64,000 nucleotides of DNA from assembly GCA_002189035.1 (NCBI GenBank), contig CM007992.1:124001-188000 (forward strand), read 5' to 3'. The notes under the pieces are model-generated. The model had not been told where the DNA came from. It saw only the letters and a list, made by a program, of their open reading frames with translations, and made no database searches. Of the stretch, positions 24,208-35,556 are shown one piece after another. The stretch comes from Utricularia gibba (taxonomy: Eukaryota; Streptophyta; Magnoliopsida; Lamiales; Lentibulariaceae). How positions within the stretch are numbered: position 1 is the stretch's first letter; each line of letters opens with the position of its first letter. Position numbers and translations under genes: made by a program.

Positions 24208-26041
24208 ATGGCAGTCACCGCGTCTAGGGTTTCCAAGCAGAGCGCGAAGCCTAATTCAAGCTCAAGTTCGAAGGTCTGGATGTTTTCTTTGCTGCTTGCT
24301 CTTCAGTACGGCGTTCAGCCTCTCGTATCTAAACGCTGCACCAGGTTTTGATTTCTTTCTCTGCTCTTATTTATTGAATCGGCGATTCGTTTTCCGTTTG
24401 ATTGAAGAAAGGTTTAATCACCGTAGGGATTCCTATTGCATTCAATTATGTTTTCTCCAAAAGGTCGAGAAATCGCAGGCTGATCTGATCATGCCTCAGA
24501 AATTTCCCCTTGAACTTTAATTCATCCAATTTTTGATTCTGGCGTTTTTCCCTGTTAGCATTTTGCTTTTCTCAGAATGTTTAGCCTTATATTTTTGCTG
24601 GTTGATGCAGTCGTGAAGTTATTGTAACATCATCAGTATTGACATGTGAGGTGGTAAAGGTATCATCTATATGTTTCCTCATCATATGCCTTGAGAACTT
24701 TCCCTCCTTTGTGCTTCACATGAGCGAGTTTCATTTTGCATCTTTCTGTGATAGGTGATTTGTGCCCTATTACTTTTGGGGAAAAACGGAACCTTAATGA
24801 AGACATTGAAAGACTGGACATTAATTGGCGCTCTTACGGCATCAGGATTGCCGGCAGCCATTTATGCAGTACAAAATACCTTGTTGCAGATATCCTTCAG
24901 GAATCTTGATTCACTCACTTTCTCCGTCTTAAATCAGTCAAAACTTTTCTTCACAGCATTTTTTACGTTCATCATACTAAGGTGATTTGGATTTGACTCC
25001 TGCATTAACACCTGAAATCATTAATTTTAATCGAAAGCATCTCTAACTCCGTTGTCCTGTTTTGACACTATAAGCAGGCAGAGACAATCAATTCAACAGA
25101 TTGGAGCTCTGTTCATATTGATATTAGCTTCTGTTCTCTTGAGCATTGGTGAAGGTTCAAGTAAAGGATTTGGGTCAACCAATTCCGATGATGTTTTGTT
25201 CTATGGAATTATTCCTATTCTCGTAGCGTCTGTGCTGTCAGGTCTGGCCTCTGCATTGTGCCAATGGGCTTCTCAAGTAAGTGAAGCATCTCCATACCTC
25301 CGATTGAGAAAGTGTGCATTTCCATGGATGTGTGAGTTTTTTATTTCAATTTTGAAGGTGAAGAAGCACTCATCTTACTTGATGACAGTCGAGATGTCTG
25401 TGATTGGGATTCTGTGCATGCTAACCAGTGCTTATAAGTCGAAGGACGGTGTGGCAATCGGAAAATACGGCTTCTTTCATGGGTGGACTTTCGTGACCTG
25501 GGTAAGACACTGAATGGCATCATTTTTTTCTTGGAGAATTGCTCTGTTGATCAACTTCAACTCTTGTGCGTTGTGCGCTATCCTCTGCGTCAGTGGATGA
25601 ATTTTAAGTTCCTAGAAATGCACACATGCAATAAAGCTATGCATTGTTGCGATTTCAGATTCCTGTTTTCCTCAATGCTGTTGGTGGAATTCTCGTCGGG
25701 CTTGTGACAACTTATGCCGGTGGTGTTCGCAAGGTGAGATTTTTTCGTTGACGTGTGATGAAGCAAACGAAGTAGAACAGTAGTGTTATGGCTCTCAGAA
25801 ACAAGTGATTAACACATGGAAGCAAGCATTTTAATTTTTTATGGATCGCATTTGATCGGATTTGCTACCTTTTATGCAGGGGTTTGTTAACGTGTCTGCC
25901 CTCCTGGTTACGGCGCTTCTCCAGTACATTTTTGAAGGAAAACCACCCTCCACCTACTGCTTTCTGGCGCTCCCACTGGTGGCCACTAGCATTACAATTT
26001 ACCAGAATTACCCGTACCGAGTTAAGCAGAAGAAATCATGA
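24208..26041 (+). CDS. ROCK1: ROCK1-type UDP-GlcNAc/UDP-GalNAc transporter
   Basis: The product is a multi-spanning nucleotide-sugar transporter of the ER. Arabidopsis ROCK1 (At5g65000) moves UDP-GlcNAc and UDP-GalNAc and affects cytokinin oxidase quality control. Seven exons, 24208-24344, 24611-24659, 24755-24981, 25078-25276, 25358-25501, 25659-25733 and 25880-26041, give 993 nt (330 residues), against about 325 in Arabidopsis. Diagnostic blocks are LQYGVQPLVSKRC, VIVTSSVLTCEVVKVICALL, SGLPAAIYAVQNTLLQIS, SLTFSVLNQSKLFFTAFFTF, SVLSGLASALCQWASQ, KKHSSYLMTVEMS and VSALLVTALLQYIFEGKPPS. The C-terminus ends in the basic tail VKQKKS. All splice junctions are GT-AG and in phase. Confidence 0.95.
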
Positions 26042-26227
26042 TGCGATATTTCGGTACACTTTCTTCGTTGTATTTGTAGCTTCATTGTGATTCTCACTCC
26101 TGAGTCCCGAGTTTTGAAGGTGCTTCACTGTTAACAAGGTACACTTTCTTCATTATTATTCTGTAGCAGAATTTGCATTCTCGTTGATGCCCCCAGATCT
26201 AGATGTTGCCTGGGGTTGCCTCTACGC

Positions 26228-26245
26228 GTGTGTGTGTGTGTGTGT
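26228..26245. repeat. (GT)n microsatellite
   Basis: About nine GT units follow the transporter stop codon by roughly 190 bp. It is a simple sequence repeat and likely polymorphic in length. Confidence 0.9.
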
Positions 26246-26810
26246 TAAGCAGTGAGGTATTCGGAACTACGCTCATTGTCGAGTTCCACCTTACGGATCA
26301 AGACTTAAAATATTCAGGAAAAAAAAAACTGAATAAGATTATCCAGTTTCTCGCCTCACGCGAGCTGTTAAGAATGATTTAAAAATTTCAATATTGGATT
26401 GCGCAAAGTACAGATCATCACAGGGTGAATCTCTAGTTTTTAAAGGGAAAAAGCCTTTCCAGATTGGTCAATTCCTGAATCCCCAGCCGAACCCTGGTTA
26501 GAAAAACCCATTGAAAACCATATTTGAATTGTGTTTTCCTTTTTTGATGAGTAATAATGAAAAGTGGGGTCGGTGGGAATTATTTCAACATTTACCACGT
26601 GGAATGCCCATCCGAATGAGCTGGTGCAGCCCGATGCGCCTAAACTGCCGTCTGGGCGGGAAAAGACAGCTCTTGACATACTGGAAAGCCTTAAGCGCTA
26701 GGGTACATGTCACCAAATTGTCGGACTCTAAGTGTCAAATATATTAAAATGATTGTTCCCATGATGGACCTGAAATGGAAAACCTTAGTCAGCCGTGACT
26801 TTTTCCACTA

Positions 26811-26868
26811 TAAGAGAAGCAACTATATACTATATATATACATATACGTTCACAACTTGCTTCTCTTA
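26811..26868. repeat. 12-bp perfect inverted repeat around an AT-rich 34-nt spacer
   Basis: TAAGAGAAGCAA at 26811-26822 is matched by its exact reverse complement TTGCTTCTCTTA at 26857-26868. The spacer is mostly TA repeats. It could fold as a small hairpin, or be the remnant of a foldback or MITE-like element. No target-site duplication is clear beyond the arms. Confidence 0.75.
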
Positions 26869-27292
26869 GATTCACGATACGTCCACTCGTTGCAGTAAGT
26901 ACTTACAGTGGCATTTGGCGAAGATCAAGAAGTGGGTTCTACTTACAGGACTGACGACAGGAGAACAACTCTTCTTGAACTGAATGAAGCGGATCTCTTG
27001 CATTTCCGTGATCTGTTATTAGCGTCATGAACTCTATCTGTCACAAAAATTTTCTGCTGGACATATCAGGATATGATAATCAAAATGAAACATAAGGTGT
27101 GCGAGTGTGTGCCTCGATTCGGTATGCATGACTAAATGACATTCACAGTCACTACTTATGCATGATGCCTGGGTGTAGAAAGTGATGATCTGCAAAAATG
27201 CGTCCAATGGAAAAGTAATTCACGAACTCCGAAGACGAAGCAGAAGATCCGACATACAAATTTTTTGCAAGTAGGAAATTCCCACGGATGCA

Positions 27293-28457
27293 TTAGTTTG
27301 AAGGTTTTTTACCTCTTGATACGAACTTCGGTAACTCAGTGGCATGGTTCATCAACAATTGCATCAGTTTTCCTCCAACCTGCACACGAAAATCTCCGAA
27401 CAATGGCTTCTGTGAACCAATGATTGTATCATTAAACTTGCATTTTAACCATACAATCGAGTGGATACAGATTATGCCACAGGGAAACAGAAACAAACCT
27501 CTTTCGAAATTTCACTCTCTGAATTGGCAAAGCACTCTTCAGTGATCTTCGGATCATCCGCCATTCCTTTCTCGACATCAGCATCTGTGACGCTTGGCAC
27601 ATGGTTTTTCACCTTATCGACATTATGATTTACACCATTCAGCAAACTAGCTTCATAGTTCAAGCACATCTCGCTCTTCAGCACGTTGGGAACTTCCATT
27701 AAGGGCATCTTCAAGTTCGGCCTACTTTGCAGGTAAGTTGTTCCCTCGGGAAAAATCACGAGCGCATGAGAACTTTGGCACTGAAGAAATAGTAGATATT
27801 TCCGAGAACCAAACGAATCAAATAATGATATAACAACCAAATTAGGAATTGAAAAATGAAATGATGACAAAATAGTGCAGAAAATGACAGCAAACAGCTA
27901 GAATGTCACACTCGGAGAAACGTAATGAAAAGCAACAAATATTGGAAGGTATAATATGCATAGGCCTTCTATTGTAAAAAGGCGGTTGAGTGGAAACGTC
28001 AGCCAGGAGGAAAAGAAGACTCCTGATAAACATCATCCTCCCCAAATCGTATTTGCTATTTCCAACACCAGTCACGAGATGCAACGATTATTTTTCAGTG
28101 TACGTCACCATAAAAAACGGCGAAGAAAGAAAATGAAAAACGGAGATGAGTGCTGAGGATTCAAAAGAATCAAGAACTGATATTAGTCTTACACCACCAA
28201 AAACTTCATATCTTCAAAACCACGGCACAATAACACAAAATCCTGCAGCTAAGTGCAAGAGAAGCCAACAACAAGAGGAAAACGAGAAAGCGATGCAGAG
28301 CCTACCGACAACTACGTTGAAATCTGATAATCGAATCACGCAGTCGCATTAAAAACTTCGGATCTCACAAATGACGACAGCGCACGCCAAAACAGAACTA
28401 GAAAAAAGAAGAAGAAAAACTCAGAAATCGCACCTCCTCACTCGAATCAACCGCCAT
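27293..28457 (-). CDS. Small plant protein of unknown function, three exons
   Basis: I do not recognise this family. A plausible model joins a 24-nt first exon 28457-28434 (MAVDSSEE), then 27780-27499 and 27379-27293, all with GT-AG ends and consistent phase 0. This gives 393 nt (130 residues). The second exon reads SSHALVIFPEGTTYLQSRPN followed by KMPLMEVPNVLKSE, which has the look of a conserved plant motif. The third ends GGKLMQLLMNHATELPKFVS. No signal peptide, membrane segment or catalytic motif is seen. The last exon also carries a possible donor (AGAG|GTAAAA), so a further exon downstream is possible. The first exon is the weakest part of the model. The neighbours, a nucleotide-sugar transporter and a mitochondrial carrier, give no clue to its role. 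Confidence 0.6.
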
Positions 28458-29984
28458 TGACAACCAAGACTCCGACCTCCAAGCCGCGTTCACAGGCAAC
28501 CACGATACTTCCTCAAACAGCCTCCTCCCCGCCGCCGCGCTTCTGCAACACTACCAGACGCAGCGCACGCGTAACCAGTGGAAATCCTTGACGCCGATGC
28601 GCGAGGAGTGGAGGAATAGACGAAAGCTCCTGATCCAAACCTCGAGGAGCACGATAACCGCTTCATGCGGAGAAATAAAAAGAAATCCTGCCGCGCCGCT
28701 GAGCTTAACCTCACCTCATCCATCATAGTTCAACGTCAACATCCCGCCAGCCTGTCTTCTAGAACAAACAAATAAATACCTGCAATTAAATGCGATTAAT
28801 CCATTAACCATTCCACTTTTAAAAAACCACAATTTAGTCACCATAAAAAGCATATTAAAGCCAATAAAATCGAGATTAAATCAAGATAAGCAAATCCAAA
28901 AATGAGGTAAATAGTTGCTGAGTTAGTCCTGCCAAGGGGAACCAACGTGAAATAGACCCCATGCCAAATGCGCTAGATGGTACGTGGGTCAGGGTCACGG
29001 CAGTTGCATTTGCATCATACCGCAATGTCGCTAAAAGGCAATAAATGGGAAGTGAACCCGGGGGAGGCCCTATGATTCCTCTCCTATAGGGAATAGATTT
29101 TGCCTAGTACATAAATAAGTTATAATTAAGATAAAAATGGGTATATAAAGATTAGGTATATAACAGTATAATTTTATCATAATTCATTATTTTATATTAT
29201 ATTCATGTTAAAAATTATACAAATTATAATTTATCTCATCTATTAAACATCATGTTTTTTTATTTAATTATCTATTTTTATATTTTCTATCAAATACACT
29301 CATAGAACATACGGGTATGGGATGTATTAGAGAATTAGATAAATGTATTTTTGATAAAAATGAACATCCTATATATATATATATATAATATAATTTGTTA
29401 TATTACATGAGATATAAAGTCAAAATAACCATTTTTTCTAAATAAGGGTGGGAGTGCTCGCTTTTTACTATTTATTCTGTTCAAAGAATCTAATTTTTGG
29501 AATGTCTAGTCCCATCCAGTCAAATGACGTGTGTTTTGGTAAAGGGGGTGAGCTTTTTTGGTGGGTGTTTAGGGGTAAAAGGGATGGGATGGGCCACCAA
29601 GAGGACAACTGGGCCAAAATGGGTGAGGATGTGGATCGGTAGCTGTGCTTGTCTTTCATTTGTTTAAGTCTTAATGACAGCTGACAGAGCAAGAGGAAAG
29701 GACATGTTTAACCTTGGAAATTAGTTACCTGCTTCCGGGTCGGTCATTCTGGACCTAAATCTACCCTTTCTTGGTGGGAATTACGGCACCGCTAGGCTAG
29801 CTACTTGTGCGTGAAGCGCGACACCTGCCGGAAATGTAGGGCTGCTCTCGCCGAGGGGAGGGGAGTGGGTCGCCGCCGCTATTCCCCAGAATTCTGTTCA
29901 ATTCTTTCCCCTTTTCACATCCTTTCTAATCGGAAGTGGTAGTGAAATTCGGTCTTCGTTTTCGTTGCTGATTTCTACTCCGAG
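28458..29984. other. Divergent intergenic region, AT-rich centre
   Basis: This separates the unknown small gene (-) from BTL3 (+). Bases 29090-29420 are very AT-rich. I see no gene in it. Confidence 0.6.
29370..29386. repeat. (AT)n microsatellite
   Basis: About eight AT units lie in the AT-rich intergenic block upstream of the BTL3-like gene. Confidence 0.85.
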
Positions 29985-31632
29985 ATGCATCATCTGGAGG
30001 TTTATTTTGGTGACTTGGTCGGCCTGTGTGGCGATTTGCCGAGGAGGGATTCGCATTCGATCGGCGGTTTGTTTCTAGAGGATTCCACCCCTCGATCACT
30101 CGTTTCCTTCACGTGTACGCGGCATTCTTCCATTTGGCCTTCTGCTGTGAGGAGGCGTTGTGGGAAATTGGTCACGCGGCGGCAAGGGTTCTTGTGTGTG
30201 ACTCTCTCTTCTGTTAATGATGGGGGGGACTGGACGGAAAGCAGCATATTGGATGATCTGAAGGAGAAGAACGGTGAACGTGAAACTGAGGGTGAGAATG
30301 GAACCGTGACTCTCAACGAGATTGGCAAAGAAGAGACAAATTTTATTCTGAAACGAGGAGGAGGCGCGCTGAACACCGCAAAGCATCTCTGGGCAGGTGC
30401 TGTGGCTGCCATGGTCTCAAGGTTTTCCCTTTTTCAAGTCATTTTCATCTCAATTTATTTGCAATGAAGATGAGTTTATCTTTTTGTGGTAGTTGACAAA
30501 TTCGATTTTTGAGAAGTTTCTTCCCGTATTTTTGAAGCTGTTTTAAATTTTGTCCCAGAACCTTCGTTGCGCCATTGGAGAGATTAAAACTGGAATACAT
30601 GGTCCGTGGTGAGCAAAGGAATCTCTTTGAGGTAATTAAATCAATAGCAGACGCTCAGGGGCTCAGAGGATTTTGGAAAGGGAACTTTCTCAACATTCTG
30701 CGCACTGCGCCTTTTAAGGCTATCAACTTCTATGCTTATGATACATACAGAAATCAGCTGCTAAAGTGGACTGGCAATGAAGAGACTACAAATCTAGAAA
30801 GGTTCATTGCTGGTGCTGCAGCCGGAATTACAGCAACCGTTCTATGTATTCCGATGGACACCGTGCGTGAGTTGAATAATATACTTGTCTTCCTTTCTAC
30901 CATACATGTTTCTAGTGAATTGTGCGCGTGATGTTTGACCCTCTACTTGTTCTTGTCTAAAATTTCAGATCAGAACAGTTATTGTAGCACAGGGTGGTGA
31001 GGCCTTTGGTGGTGTAGTTGGTGCTTTTCGCCATATGATACAGAACGAAGGATTCTTTTCTTTGTACAAGGGCCTAGTTCCATCCATCATTAGCATGGCA
31101 CCTTCTGGTGCCGTCTTCTATGGAGTTTATGACATCCTAAAATCGGCATACTTGCATTCACCGGAAGGCCGAAGAAGGATTCAAAACATGAAGCAACATA
31201 GCGATGAGTTGAGTGCTGTGGACCAGCTTGAGTTGGGGCCCATTAGAACTTTGGTTTATGGAGCCATTGCCGGTGCCTGTGCCGAGGCTGCTACATATCC
31301 CTTTGAAGTTGTGAGAAGACAACTTCAGATGCAAGTTCGTGCTACAAAGATGGGCTCATTACCTACATTTTTGAAGATCGTCGAGGAAGGAGGAATACCG
31401 GCATTGTACGCAGGAGTGATCCCCAGTTTGCTACAAGTAACCCCTCCTGCTGAATGTGTTCACTTTTTCGTTCCTTTCATGATTCCAATGACACATCAAC
31501 TCTGACATTCAAGTCATTCGGTTTCCATTTCTCGTAGCTTATCCTTGCAACTGTGATGTTCAGGTGTTGCCCTCAGCTGCCATCAGCTACCTGGTGTACG
31601 AGTTCATGAAGATCGTACTCAAAGTGGAGTAA
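29985..31632 (+). CDS. BTL3: BTL3-type adenine nucleotide carrier
   Basis: The product is a mitochondrial-carrier-family protein of the plant Brittle1-like group (Arabidopsis BTL3, At5g64970). Members are predicted adenine nucleotide transporters of organelle inner membranes. Exons 29985-30421, 30559-30862, 30969-31436 and 31564-31632 total 1278 nt (425 residues), close to the family length of about 428. An N-terminal extension rich in Ser and acidic residues precedes three carrier repeats. Their signatures are APLERLKLE, PMDTIRT (split by intron 2) and YPFEVVRRQLQMQ. Strong family blocks are HLWAGAVAAMVSRTFVAPLE, GFWKGNFLNILRTAPFKAIN and YGVYDILKSAYLHSPEGRRR. The terminal exon encodes LPSAAISYLVYEFMK. 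All junctions are GT-AG. Confidence 0.95.
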
Positions 31633-32091
31633 GCAGCGCGAACTCCTTACGGGGCCCCTCCTTTTCCTCATCTCCTAGCTGTTGAGTATTCCATTGGGCA
31701 GTATCTTCTTGCCAAACTCCTGCATGATAATAATCCTGGAGGAGCCGGGAATTCATGGTGGTAGGCTTTACATAATCAACATGAAAAAGAGTTAGTTTTT
31801 TTCTTCAAGAAAAACTTAACAGTCGTGTAGCACCCCGATTTGTGTTTTTCAAACACTGTTAGGCTGATGATTCGGTGCTTTGAACCAAGAACAGACTAAC
31901 CCCGGACATTCATCTCTTCCACAGTTGAGGTGTAGGCACAGGGAAGACTAGTTGCATTTGAGGGCTTCCGGGTCACCCGAGCGGAGCCCCCGGCGCTAGA
32001 TCTGGATACCCGAACCCGAATCACCTGCCTTTTCTCCCCTTCTTTTTGATTTGCTACATCTACGCACCAATACGCTCTTTTCGCCGGGCGC
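31633..32091. other. Intergenic: BTL3 3' UTR and TFCC promoter
   Basis: Two genes read in the same direction across this 459-bp gap. I see no other feature in it. Confidence 0.6.
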
Positions 32092-33123
32092 ATGATGGAT
32101 GAAATGGAGGGACTCCGGAACAGTTCCGCCGCCGGAATTGAGCAAAAGCACGCGGCAATGCTGGAGCGTCTCTCGAATCGCCATCAGTCACGTCTCGCCG
32201 CAAAAGCTGAAGCAGAGGATGGCGCCTCATCCACTCAATTGTTCCTCTCCCAGTTCTCTCAATCAAAACATTCGATCGAGACTCGCCTCTCGGGTGCCCG
32301 CCAACGCCTCGAACAAGCCCAGAGGTCGGATCTGGAACCGATCTCACAAGAAATCTCCGCGCTAGAGAAGTTGATAGCGGAAAACTCCTATTTCTTACCG
32401 TCCTACGAAGTCCGCAGTTGTCTCGACGCAGTCGCTCAACTCAAGCAATCGCTGGGCACCCTCACCTCCCAAGCGATTCCCAAGAAGAAATTCTCATTCA
32501 AGAACAAGTCTTCCAGACAGCCAACAACGGAGGCCGCTGCAAATGTAGCAATCCCTATTGTGTCGCAGAAGAAAAATCCGGATGTGGTATCTGATGGAAA
32601 TTTGATGTCTGCTCCTGGGTTAAGAAACACGGAGAACGAGGTTTTGGTTAAGGAATTCGGTGCCTCCGAGACGGATACTGGAAATGGAGAATTCGTTCTG
32701 TCGAATTTGAGGAACTGTGAAGTGAGGTTAAAGGGTTGTCTAAGAGCATTGTTCATAGACAAACTGATAAACTGCAAGGTTTATTGTGGGGTTGTGATGG
32801 GTTCTGTTCTAATTGAGGAAGCAGAAAGGTGCATTTTTGTTACGGCTTCGCACCAGATCAGGATCCATAATGCAAAGGACTGTGACTTCTACCTTCGTGT
32901 TAGAAGTAGACCCATCATTGAAGATTGCAGCAAGGTTAGATTTTCTCCATATTGCCTGAGGTATGAAGGGCTGAATAAGCACTTGTCTGAAGCCAATCTT
33001 GATGAGGAGACTGGGAATTGGGCAAATGTCGACGATTTCAAGTGGCTGAGAGCTGTGCAGTCTCCAAATTGGTCAGTCCTCCCAGAGAATGAACGGATGG
33101 AAACGGTTGATATTACAAGTTAG
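32092..33123 (+). CDS. TFCC: Tubulin-folding cofactor C
   Basis: TBCC (Arabidopsis PORCINO/TFCC) completes alpha/beta-tubulin dimer assembly by stimulating GTP hydrolysis on beta-tubulin in the complex with cofactors D and E. The single exon encodes 343 residues. An N-terminal helical, spectrin-like bundle (residues about 10-125) is followed by a linker and the C-terminal TBCC beta-helix domain. Visible motifs are FVLSNLRNCEVRLKGCLRAL, the QIRIH segment that carries the arginine finger, DCDFYLRVRSRPIIEDCSKV and RFSPYCLRYEG. The tail WANVDDFKWLRAVQSPNWSV is typical. The gene has tandem Met codons at its start, and either could initiate. No defect is seen. Confidence 0.95.
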   Translation: MMDEMEGLRNSSAAGIEQKHAAMLERLSNRHQSRLAAKAEAEDGASSTQLFLSQFSQSKHSIETRLSGARQRLEQAQRSDLEPISQEISALEKLIAENSYFLPSYEVRSCLDAVAQLKQSLGTLTSQAIPKKKFSFKNKSSRQPTTEAAANVAIPIVSQKKNPDVVSDGNLMSAPGLRNTENEVLVKEFGASETDTGNGEFVLSNLRNCEVRLKGCLRALFIDKLINCKVYCGVVMGSVLIEEAERCIFVTASHQIRIHNAKDCDFYLRVRSRPIIEDCSKVRFSPYCLRYEGLNKHLSEANLDEETGNWANVDDFKWLRAVQSPNWSVLPENERMETVDITS

Positions 33124-33801
33124 TTGAAATTTTTGTGTCAAACTCAAGGCTTTGAGTTGCCTTTTCTTGAATGATTATGGTATTCTGTTGTTTTCATGAC
33201 GCGGAACGTCTTTGGCTGTGTTGAAATTTCCTTATACCTTCTTGTTTCTGAGGCCGAGTCTGTGAATATAAAATTGTACCAATTGAATATTCGAAACAGA
33301 TAATATCATATATTAAAAAATAAATTGATAAATTGTTACATTTGAAATAAGTGATCACTTACCAAATAAGTGTCAATATCTCATATGAAAGACACTCCAG
33401 GTACATTATCATGCAAAACCAATCCCTTGAACTCATTGTTGATGTTCAGTCCACAATCAAAGCGAAGTGAGAATACGATATACATCTCATGAATTACCAA
33501 TATGCTGGAAAAAATAGGATGAGTCACATGCCAAATATCTCTGAATTGGTCAAAAGTCATCAGGGGTGATAACGAATGTGGGGTGAGAGTATGGGCCTCA
33601 GTAATGTAGGTTGGGCCTGGGGCTTACTGCTGACGTCATCAGGCATGAGCGTGCCGAAAGGGGAAAAAGGAACCATTTCCTGAATTGACTTTTTACCCCC
33701 GGTGGGATTTTAAAACCTTCTCCTCGCAAAATTTTCTTCCACTCGCGTTCGCTCTCCCCTTCGTTTGAACGGTCCCCGGTAGCTTCTCTCTGCGAGTCTG
33801 A
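33124..33801. other. Intergenic: TFCC 3' region and 14-3-3 promoter
   Basis: The segment is AT-rich up to about 33560 and then turns GC-rich towards the 14-3-3 start. I see no other gene. Confidence 0.6.
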
Positions 33802-35155
33802 ATGGCGTCTCCCCGGGAAGAGTACGTGTACAAGGCGAAGCTCTCGGAGCAAGCGGAGCGTTACGAGGAAATGGTGGCGTTTATGGAGAAGGTCGTCGAA
33901 GCAGTCGACGGGGAAGAACTTTCTGTGGAAGAGCGGAACCTACTTTCGGTCGCCTACAAGAATGTGGTTGGCGCTAGGCGTGCTTCCTGGAGGATCATCT
34001 CTTCGATAGAGCAGAAGGAAGAGAATCGCGGAAACGATGGACATGTTTCTTCCATCAAGGGCTACAGATCTAAGATCGAATCTGAGTTATCCTCCATTTG
34101 CAATGGCATTCTCAAACTTCTTGACTCGAAATTGATTGAATCTGCGGCCAGCGGCGAATCTAAGGTTTTTTATCTGAAAATGAAGGGAGATTATCATCGG
34201 TATCTGGCGGAGTTTAAGATTGATGCAGAACGTAAGGAAGCGGCTGAGAGCACTCTGGCTGCGTACAAGTCTGCTCAGGTTCGCCTTTCTGTTTAATGTT
34301 TAACTGAAATTTTGGGATCCTGATCTGTGTTAGGTTTTTTTTTCTAGATCCTGATCCTTCGATTCCGTAGATTTTGTCTACTGCACAATCTGTTTTTGGT
34401 TTATGAATCTGGTGAACTCAGTAAACGAATGGCCGAATTGCGGTACTTAGTTTAAATTCAACGTACTTTTCCTGTATTGTTAACGGATTAAGTCGACCCA
34501 GTTCTCCTTCTTGGTTGTCACTTCCACCCAATCGATAGCAAGGAAGGGCTAGAAAGTTCAACTTCATACGCGATCTATAACTTTTAATAGTCTGGGTTAA
34601 CATGTCAATGCAGTTATTATTCGTAATCTACGTTGTTTCTCGAAAAAAAAGAACTCATTTTTAGCCTTATTTGAGTGGAATTTTGTTCCTCTTATTTTCA
34701 GGATATTGCCAACGCTGAGCTAGCCCCAACACATCCAATCCGGCTTGGCCTTGCACTTAACTTCTCAGTTTTCTACTACGAGATTTTGAACTCCCCGGAT
34801 CGTGCTTGCAATCTTGCCAAGCAGGTTTGTTTACACTCGCACATATAGTCATAAAAATTGGTAAAGACTATATTGTGACTCCTTTTTTGTCTTTTCGAAG
34901 GCTTTCGATGAAGCTATTTCGGAGTTAGACACCCTTGGAGAGGAATCATACAAGGATAGCACGTTGATCATGCAGCTTCTTCGAGACAATCTCACTCTCT
35001 GGAGTTCAGATATGCAGGTATCTTCATTAGAGTGACTCATGAAGTACATACTCCTAAGATTCTTGGATCATGTTGCTAAAATTTGCTTTGGTGTGTTTCT
35101 GCAGGATGATAATGCTGACGACATCAAAGAAGCACCTAAGTCTGGCCATGAGTAG
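33802..35155 (+). CDS. 14-3-3 protein (GF14, non-epsilon type)
   Basis: 14-3-3 proteins are cytosolic and nuclear dimers that bind phospho-Ser/Thr motifs on kinases, the H+-ATPase, transcription factors and metabolic enzymes. Exons 33802-34278, 34702-34824, 34901-35017 and 35105-35155 total 768 nt (255 residues). Signature 1 is [11 protein letters not shown], followed by the ligand-binding segment [18 protein letters not shown]. Signature 2 is [20 protein letters not shown]. The nine-helix layout is complete, and the variable tail ([16 protein letters not shown]) is encoded by its own exon. The four-exon structure suits the non-epsilon branch. Which isoform it is cannot be told from the sequence. 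BRI1 signalling uses 14-3-3 proteins, but I infer nothing from the shared window. Confidence 0.96.
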
Positions 35156-35556
35156 GGATCATCTGCGGCAGCTCAGTTTAGAGTATCACTGGGTTGGTGT
35201 TACTTTCAATGCAGCTTTCTTTTTTTCATCGAATAGAAAGATTGGAGCTTGATGCTACCAAATCAATGCCACCTTTCGGGTGACCTTCGATTTTGGATGC
35301 GCTTCTGGCCCATTTCTTGTGGGTATGTTTTAATACACCTGATACTTGATCAAAACTTGGCTTCCCGTTCCGCTTCATTGTCATCCCTGGCTTTCTCCCT
35401 CGAATCCGTAAGTTTAAAGATTACAATTTCTCACAGGCTATGACTGCATATCTGTTAGAATTAGCAGTCTCTCACGTTCTGCAGGCCGTTTTAACACCAA
35501 CCCTAATGAGTAGTGAACTACTTAAAGACGACTACAGGAACATGACTAATGCCTTA
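35156..35556. other. Convergent 3' region between 14-3-3 and WEB-family gene
   Basis: Only about 400 bp separate the two stop codons, so the 3' UTRs may overlap. No other feature is seen. Confidence 0.6.

Larger units (their letters stand above)
26042..27292. other. Convergent intergenic region
   Basis: This contains the transporter 3' UTR and the 3' region of the next gene, which reads the other way. It also holds a dinucleotide repeat and a 12-bp inverted repeat, listed separately. I see no coding homology. Confidence 0.55.
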
